In this document: positions 58,720 through 64,000 of the stretch, piece after piece
How the letters are laid out: each line of letters starts with the position of its first letter
How positions within the stretch are numbered: position 1 is the stretch's first letter
DNA from: Mycocentrospora acerina
Taxonomy: Eukaryota; Ascomycota; Dothideomycetes; Pleosporales
Reading direction: 5' to 3'
NCBI GenBank assembly: GCA_022701365.1
Contig: JAKUHH010000303.1
Coordinates: forward strand, 186,001-250,000
Length of the DNA stretch: 64,000 nt
Notes under the pieces: model-generated
What the model saw: only the letters and a program-made list of their open reading frames with translations
The model's database searches: none
Told to the model about the DNA's origin: nothing
Made by a program: the position numbers and the translations under genes

Positions 58720-59417
58720 ATGGACTTTAGGACTCTAGACCGCATGGGCGACTCAGACGAAGCCATCTTTGATGAGCCATACCGACCGTTCTACAACATC
58801 TTTGGGGCCAACCCTATCCTCGTGAAGCAGTAGGCTCTTGACTCGGATTCATTAGAAGTGAGCTATTTAATCTAATCGAGGCTGATCAACTTCTAGGCAT
58901 AACGAGTACGACCGAGCAGTCTTCCGGGAACGACCTCTGTTGGGGGTTTTGCTGTTTGACAATGTTTCTTCGGATGCCAGGGACCACGCTGCAAATGAGC
59001 GAAGTATGGATGATGTTGCACCCGAAAGCAGGTATTGATCTAACAATTTCGTAGCTTTTCTCGCATGGCTGAAATTGAGTGTGTATATGGCTATTGTATC
59101 AGTCGCGATCGTCTTGAGTTTCCACCTCAAAACAAAGTCTTCAAACCTAGGTTAGTAAACTATATTTTATATAGGAAGTTAGACGCTGATGGTTCGCAGA
59201 GAAGCGATTTGCGCTTCCCTTGGGGATAATCTTTTGGTTGCTATCTATAGCGTGCTTGCTCTCTGGATTGTCAAACTACATCAACACAGTGGCACAATAC
59301 AGTCAACGGCAGGCATTGGTTCAGAGTGGTTGGAAGACGCAAGTTGTATTCACTGTAGTCTCCTCGTCCATTGTTGCAGCTTGTGTATTGTTCCTCTCCA
59401 CAAACGCAGAGAAATAG
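58720..59417 (+). CDS. DUF202 membrane protein, four exons
   Basis: Exons 58720-58829, 58897-59003, 59055-59150, 59200-59417; introns 67, 51, 49 nt; 176 residues. After a polar N-terminus (MDFRTLDRMGDSDEAI) the DUF202 signature is DHAANERTFLAWLKLSVYMA, built across the exon 2-3 splice, followed by three membrane helices: AIVSVAIVLSF, LGIIFWLLSIACLLSGL and VVFTVVSSSIVAACVLFL. DUF202 is shared with bacterial YidH and with the membrane part of the vacuolar polyphosphate-polymerase VTC complex (Vtc1), so it is likely an endomembrane/vacuolar protein; no SPX or other domain is present. Every splice closes in phase and the family motif is only restored by splicing. It would be missed by a search for long open frames. 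Confidence 0.9.
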
Positions 59418-59563
59418 TAGACGCATTCGTTATATCCGTTGTAATTGGATATCTTCGTAGACATTACGAGCTCTAGCTCGTTTTGTAGTGCTATGACATG
59501 AACTTTACGTGTGTCAAACTACTCTGCTCACCCTCCTCTGACGTTTTAATGGCATCCTTGAAA

Positions 59564-60496
59564 TTAATCTGCTTCCAGAATGGCCCAGGTCTGGTCGTCG
59601 ACAGTGGTATAGATTAAACCTCCTGCCAGCAAGTCATCACCAGCTCTCGCGACATCCGCCGACTCGATGCCGAGCTTCGCAGCGATCTCCATCTGGTTTA
59701 GACCTTCGTTTGATTGAGGAGCCTCTCTCAGGTACTGGAAGACTCTCTTTGCAACTTGATTGTACCCTGCCAAGTCGTAGCCTCCATAGTTGCCGCCTCC
59801 TGCTGCCTGTTGCACTCCAGCGCCTCCACCAGCAGCGGCCGCACCGGCGCCAGTGCTGACACCAGGAGGACCGCGCGTGAAGAACAGATGGATCGAAGTT
59901 GCCTCGAGCAGGTGATAGTTGACTTCGTTCATATCTTCTACTGGCCGGATGATCTGCGCACCGACCGATCTCCGGTCGTTGAAGCTCTTCAGCTTTCCCC
60001 ATGCTCTACAGTAGGCACCCTCGACGAGCTTGGCTTTGGCGGGGTTGGTTTGCTCGACCTGATCAGAGTCGACCCATTGCTTGACTTCTATGCTGCCGGT
60101 GCCGTCATCGAGGCGGTAGGTGGTATTGGTAGTCTGTGTGGAGATGTTGCGTATTTGGCCAACAAAAGTAAGCTGGCGCGGATGGTTAGCAAGCAGTGCA
60201 CACTGGAGAGACTGTCACGTACCTGCGAAATGGGAGCGCCGTCAATTTTGAACGTGTCTCCCCCTGGCTCCTGCTGCGCCTCGAGAATCTGCTTGATAGT
60301 CACGGGACGTAGTGAGTCCTGCGTGTGGTCTTTGCGGCCGCCAGGACTCTGCTGGCTGCCTTCGCCGGGGATGAAGCCGCCGCCACCAGCACCACCGCCG
60401 GCGCCGTACGATGTGTACGACGTCTCGTAGTTGTTGTAGTCTGGCAGTAACTGTTAGCAGTGTGAAATATAGCAGGAGGCATGCCGACATACTCAT
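59564..60496 (-). CDS. RFA2: Replication protein A 32-kDa subunit
   Basis: Exons 60493-60496 (ATG plus one base), 60223-60440, 59564-60172; introns 52 and 50 nt; 276 residues, matching Rfa2 (273 in yeast). The single-strand DNA-binding RPA heterotrimer works in replication, repair and checkpoint signalling. Visible: N-terminal Gly-rich, Ser-containing tail (NYNNYETSYTSYGAG) that in other species is phosphorylated; the OB fold from PVTIKQILEAQQ through LTFVGQIRNIS, TYRLDDGTGSIEVKQW and YCRAWGKLKSFNDRRSVGAQ; a Gly/Ala-rich linker; and a C-terminal winged helix (EGLNQMEIAAKLGI ending TWAILEAD) for partner binding. The start codon lies on a 4-nt exon. Divergent from DBP10 with 223 bp between starts. 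Confidence 0.95.
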
Positions 60497-60548
60497 CGTT
60501 CACCGTGGTGGTGGTGAGCAGAACGCGCGCTGCAGGTTCGGAGGGGAA

Positions 60549-60554
60549 ACGCGT
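60549..60554. promoter_or_regulatory. MCB-type element ACGCGT between RFA2 and DBP10
   Basis: Palindromic ACGCGT 53 bp upstream of the RFA2 start and 166 bp upstream of DBP10; CGCGC-containing sites flank it (AACGCGCG, AGACGCGCC). RPA genes in yeast are controlled by MBF through such sites, so a role for RFA2 is plausible. Confidence 0.5.
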
Positions 60555-60638
60555 GTGGACGAGACGCGCCTGTCATTCTCGACCCCACATGACCTTGCGC
60601 TAAGCACATGGTCCGAGCGCACTTTTTTCCTTCGCCTG

Positions 60639-60671
60639 GCGCCAGACACTCGAATCTCCAGCGCCAGACAC
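60639..60671. repeat. Direct repeat GCGCCAGACAC, two copies at 22-bp spacing
   Basis: Perfect 11-bp repeats at 60639-60649 and 60661-60671, about two helical turns apart, 48-81 bp upstream of the DBP10 start. Possible paired transcription-factor sites; unassigned. Confidence 0.6.
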
Positions 60672-60719
60672 GGTTAAGCATTCCACGTCGCCTTTGAGCC
60701 TTACGCATAGTTTCCGATC

Positions 60720-63506
60720 ATGGCTCACCGCGCGAGCTCGCCGGCGCTCTCCGAGAACGAGTTCGACATATTCGATGCCCTCGCTGGCGGTGACGAGATT
60801 GAGCAGCCAGAGAAGGGACTTTCGACAGATCTCGGGATAGATCTCGATATTGGTAGCGACGATGGGTCCGACGATGAGGCCTTCATTGCCGCCAAATTGG
60901 CGGCCTCGAACCGCAAGGCTTCCAACATGGGCAAGTCAATCAAGAAGGGCGGAGGCTTCCAGGCAATGGGCTTGAACGGCGCGCTCCTCAAGGCAATCAC
61001 ACAAAAGGGCTTCAAGATCCCGACTCCGATTCAGCGCAAGGCAGTGCCGCTTATTCTGCAAGGCGACGATGTCGTCGGAATGGCCAGGACAGGTTCAGGA
61101 AAGACGGCGGCGTTCGTCATCCCCATGATCCAGAAGCTCAAGGCGCATTCTGCAAAAGTTGGCGCCCGCGGAGTCATCATGTCGCCGTCGCGTGAGCTTG
61201 CTCTACAGACATTGAAGGTTGTCAAGGAATTTGGACGCGGGACTGACCTTCGAACCATCTTGCTTGTTGGTGGTGACAGTCTCGAAGAACGTGCGTATAT
61301 TGTATAACAAACACTACGATATGTCTTCTAACAGGCACATAGAATTCAGCTCTATGACAACCAACCCCGATATCATTATCGCGACGCCCGGCCGTTTCCT
61401 TCATCTCAAGGTCGAGATGGGCCTCGACCTCTCCTCTGTGAGATACATTGTCTTTGACGAAGCCGATCGTCTATTCGAAATGGGTTTCGCCGCGCAGCTG
61501 GCTGAAATTCTGTATGCCTTGCCCAGCTCGAGGCAGACCCTCTTGTTCAGTGCCACACTTCCAAAGTCGCTTGTTGAGTTTGCACGAGCGGGCTTGCAGG
61601 AGCCTAAGCTGATACGACTCGATGCTGAGAGCAAGATATCACCCGACCTGAAAAGTGCCTACTTCACTGTAAAGTCGGGAGACCGAGATGGAGCTTTGCT
61701 CTACCTTCTGGACCATGTCATCAAAGTGCCAGTGGGCGAGACAGAGGCCTCGAAAAGAACAAAGGAGCACGCCGACAGGTTTGCGAACAGCAAGAAGCGC
61801 AAGCGTAGCGACTTTCACCCTAAGGATGCCCCAGTCGAGGAATCCACAATCATTTTCGCCGCTACAAAGCACAGGGTAGAGTACCTTGCCACTCTGCTCA
61901 AGTCTGTAGGATATCCTGTCTCGTATGGTATGTTGCATCCTCTCCCCTTGCTAAGAAATTGCTGACTTTTCCGCAAGTGTACGGAAACCTCGACCAAACG
62001 GCTAGAAAAGAGCAAGTCCAAAACTTCCGAACAGGCCTCACGCGAATCCTGGTTGTAACGGATGTTGCTGCTCGTGGTGTTGATATGCCCCATATCAACC
62101 ACGTAATCAACTACGACTTCCCTTCGCAACCTAAAATCTGTGTGCACAGAGTAGGACGAACAGCCCGTGCTGGACGTAAGGGCTGGGCGTATAGTTTGTG
62201 CAGACATGTTGACCTACCATACCTCATCGACCTACAGCTGTTCCTCGGTAAAAGACTCATAGTTGGCAGGTCTAGTGAGGAGGTCAACTTTGCAGAAGAC
62301 TTTGTCATTGGTAGTCTCGCGCCATATCAGCTCGAAGGGTCTGTTGAGCAGGTGAACAAACAGCTTGCAGAAGATGAAGATTTGCAGCTACTGTTGAGCG
62401 TGGCTGAGAAAGGTGAAAGACAATATCAGAGGACTCGGAACCAAGCAAGCACTCAAAGTGTTCACCGAGTCAAGGAGCTAGTAGCGTCTTCAAGTTTTGC
62501 AGACACGCACATGCTCTTCAATGATGACATGCACGACGCTTTGAGAGAGAAGGAAAAGATGCTTGAAAGAATACAAGGGTTCCGACCTGCAGAGACAGTC
62601 TTCGAGATTGGAAGGCGCGGTACTGGCAGCGAGACAGCTGAGATCATGCGCAAGAGACGAGAGCAAGTCGCAAGACAGCGAGCGAAGCAACAGTTCAATG
62701 CGTCGGCCGAAGGCCGTGCACCGAAGGATGTGTCTGATGACGAGGCAAAAGATATCGATACAGATTCAGATGATGACGAACCTACTGCAACTGGTGGTTA
62801 TGAATCCGACTCTGATGAGCTCGAAGTATCAATTTCGCAACCAACTTCACACAAGGCAGGAAAAGACGATTGGCGCTCAGATGAGTTTTTCATGTCATAT
62901 TTACCCAAGGAGAACGCAGCCGAAGAGAAAGCCTACGGTGTCAGTGGTGGAGATGCCGGCAACACGAACTTCGTCTCAGCAGCAAGAGCAGCAGAAATGT
63001 CTCTTGTCAACGACGAGATCCAAGGCTTCGCAGACGCAAGCAAATCCAAAATGCGATGGGACAAAAAGTCCAAGAAATACGTAACCCGTGCCAACGATGA
63101 AGACGGTTCCAAGGGCACAAAGATGATCCGTGGCGAGAGTGGTCAAAAGATTGCCGCCAGTTTCCGCAGCGGCCGCTTTGACGATTGGCGCAAAGCAAAC
63201 AAGGTCGGCCGCCTGCCGCGTGTAGGCGAAATGGAAGCGCCCAACAATCGCTCCAACAATCACAAAAACGGCCCCCGCTACAAGCACAAGGAGGAGAAGG
63301 CGCCCAAGGATGCAGACAGGTTCCGCGACGACTACCACGTGCAGAAGCAGAGGGTGCAAGAGGCGAAGGAGAAGCGGGTCGGCAAGTTCAAGGATGGTGG
63401 CGGAAAGAACGAACTCAAGGACGCCGAGGCCGTTAGGAAGCAGCGCAAGATTCAGGAGAAGCGCAAAGACAAGAATGCACGACCGTCGAAGAAGCGGAGG
63501 ACGTGA
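60720..63506 (+). CDS. DBP10: DEAD-box RNA helicase of ribosome assembly
   Basis: Exons 60720-61290, 61343-61927, 61978-63506; introns 52 and 50 nt; 894 residues. Dbp10 (DDX54) is a nucleolar helicase needed for 60S subunit assembly. Motifs: F/Q region GFKIPTPIQRKAVP (about 97-110), I ARTGSGKT (122-129), Ia SPSRELALQ, GG, ATPGRFLHL (Ib), II VFDEADRLFEMGF, III FSATLPKSL, IV IIFAATKHRVEYLA, V VTDVAARGVDMP, VI HRVGRTARAG. The family-specific C-terminal part has DDWRSDEFFMSYLPKENAAE and the Lys/Arg-rich tail (KEKRVGKFKDGGGKNELKD). Splices restore GGDSLEEQFSSM (motif GG region) and SYVYGNLDQTARK. The N-terminus is acidic and disordered. Confidence 0.97.
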
Positions 63507-64000
63507 GCTACGTTTCGCTATCTGGCCCACTCTCATTCCCACTCCAAATTTTCATCGTAGATGTAGTCGACCATGAAGCGATAAATAGGTTATTATGTAT
63601 GAAACTGTCAGCGACTCAAGTGATCTGGCTTGATTTGGATTCAACTTGATTTAAATTTAACTTGATTTGACCTGATGTATACTGAACTGACAAGATAACT
63701 GTCCTTCGTACGCCGATTCAGGCAAGTCGGTGGGCGAGCGGGCAAATGACTAACGAACAAATGCGGGTCAACTGCTTACGAGTTTCCCGACGCCGAGTGG
63801 GGAGGAAAGTCGGTTGGAAGTATATTCCCTGCCAGTGGCACGGCTCTGCATATATCAGGCCATTTTCTTTTAGATAATCCGCGCCTCTTCTAATCAGTAA
63901 TAATCATAATTTGGAAGCCAAGCCAAGCCGGCGGCCCCGGCATCGTCTTCCATCTTTGCGGCCGGTCTTATTTCTCTTCCGGGGTAGGAGGAGGGGAAGC
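63507..64000. other. 3' flank of DBP10, no gene seen
   Basis: Short TTGATTT-type repeats occur at about 63635-63675 (probably 3' UTR). The right end is C/T-rich. No supported gene. Confidence 0.6.

Noticed and set aside
1..64000. CRISPR arrays, prophage, insertion sequences, secondary-metabolite cluster
   Set aside because: The window is spliced fungal DNA; no polyketide synthase, peptide synthetase, terpene cyclase or other core enzyme, and no interspersed direct repeat array, was found.

Overview
This window is nuclear DNA from a filamentous ascomycete (Pezizomycotina). The evidence is many short spliceosomal introns (mostly 46-70 nt, GTANGT-type donors, CTAAC/CTGAC-type branch sites, CAG/TAG acceptors), fungal-only families (Zn2Cys6 regulators, Whi2-like BTB protein, 2EXR protein, paxillin-like LIM protein) and small intergenic gaps. 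The protein flavour suggests a Dothideomycete, perhaps Pleosporales, but that rests on memory of the families and was not searched. All exon models were built by eye from reading-frame continuity plus splice signals; each quoted model closes in phase.

Layout. 0-16 kb: a truncated secreted PQQ sugar dehydrogenase-like gene (-), a very large serine-rich protein (-), GCN20-type ABCF ATPase (+), Whi2-like BTB protein (+), a low-complexity GT-rich spacer, and S-adenosylhomocysteine hydrolase (-). 15-31 kb: a cysteine-rich GPI-type surface protein (-), a paxillin-like triple LIM protein (-), a six-exon Zn2Cys6 regulator (-), mitochondrial ribosomal protein L2 (-), B-type cyclin (+), a four-exon HIT hydrolase (+). 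31-47 kb: a SUZ-motif protein (-), an unrecognised 170-residue protein (+), the histone-fold subunit DPB4 (-), an arrestin-like protein (+), a tiny unknown protein (-), tRNA-Leu(UAG) with an intron (-), an MFS transporter (-), P5C dehydrogenase PUT2 (-), the ribosome-assembly GTPase NUG1 (-). 47-64 kb: a HAD phosphatase (+), a homeodomain factor (+), a 2EXR protein (-), a compact Zn2Cys6 factor (+), a CIA30-domain membrane protein (-), a DUF202 membrane protein (+), RPA32/RFA2 (-) and the DEAD-box helicase DBP10 (+).

This is mostly an ordinary housekeeping stretch. I see no biosynthetic cluster, transposon, CRISPR or viral insertion. Functional threads are scattered: DNA replication (RFA2, DPB4), cell cycle (B cyclin), translation and ribosome assembly (GCN20, RML2, NUG1, DBP10), methyl and proline metabolism (SAHH, PUT2). 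The most interesting signals are architectural: very small coding exons (4, 12, 13, 14 and 18 nt), one of which carries the catalytic aspartates of the HAD phosphatase; two introns that are open, in frame and divisible by three; and ACGCGT (MCB-type) sites close to the starts of the two replication genes.
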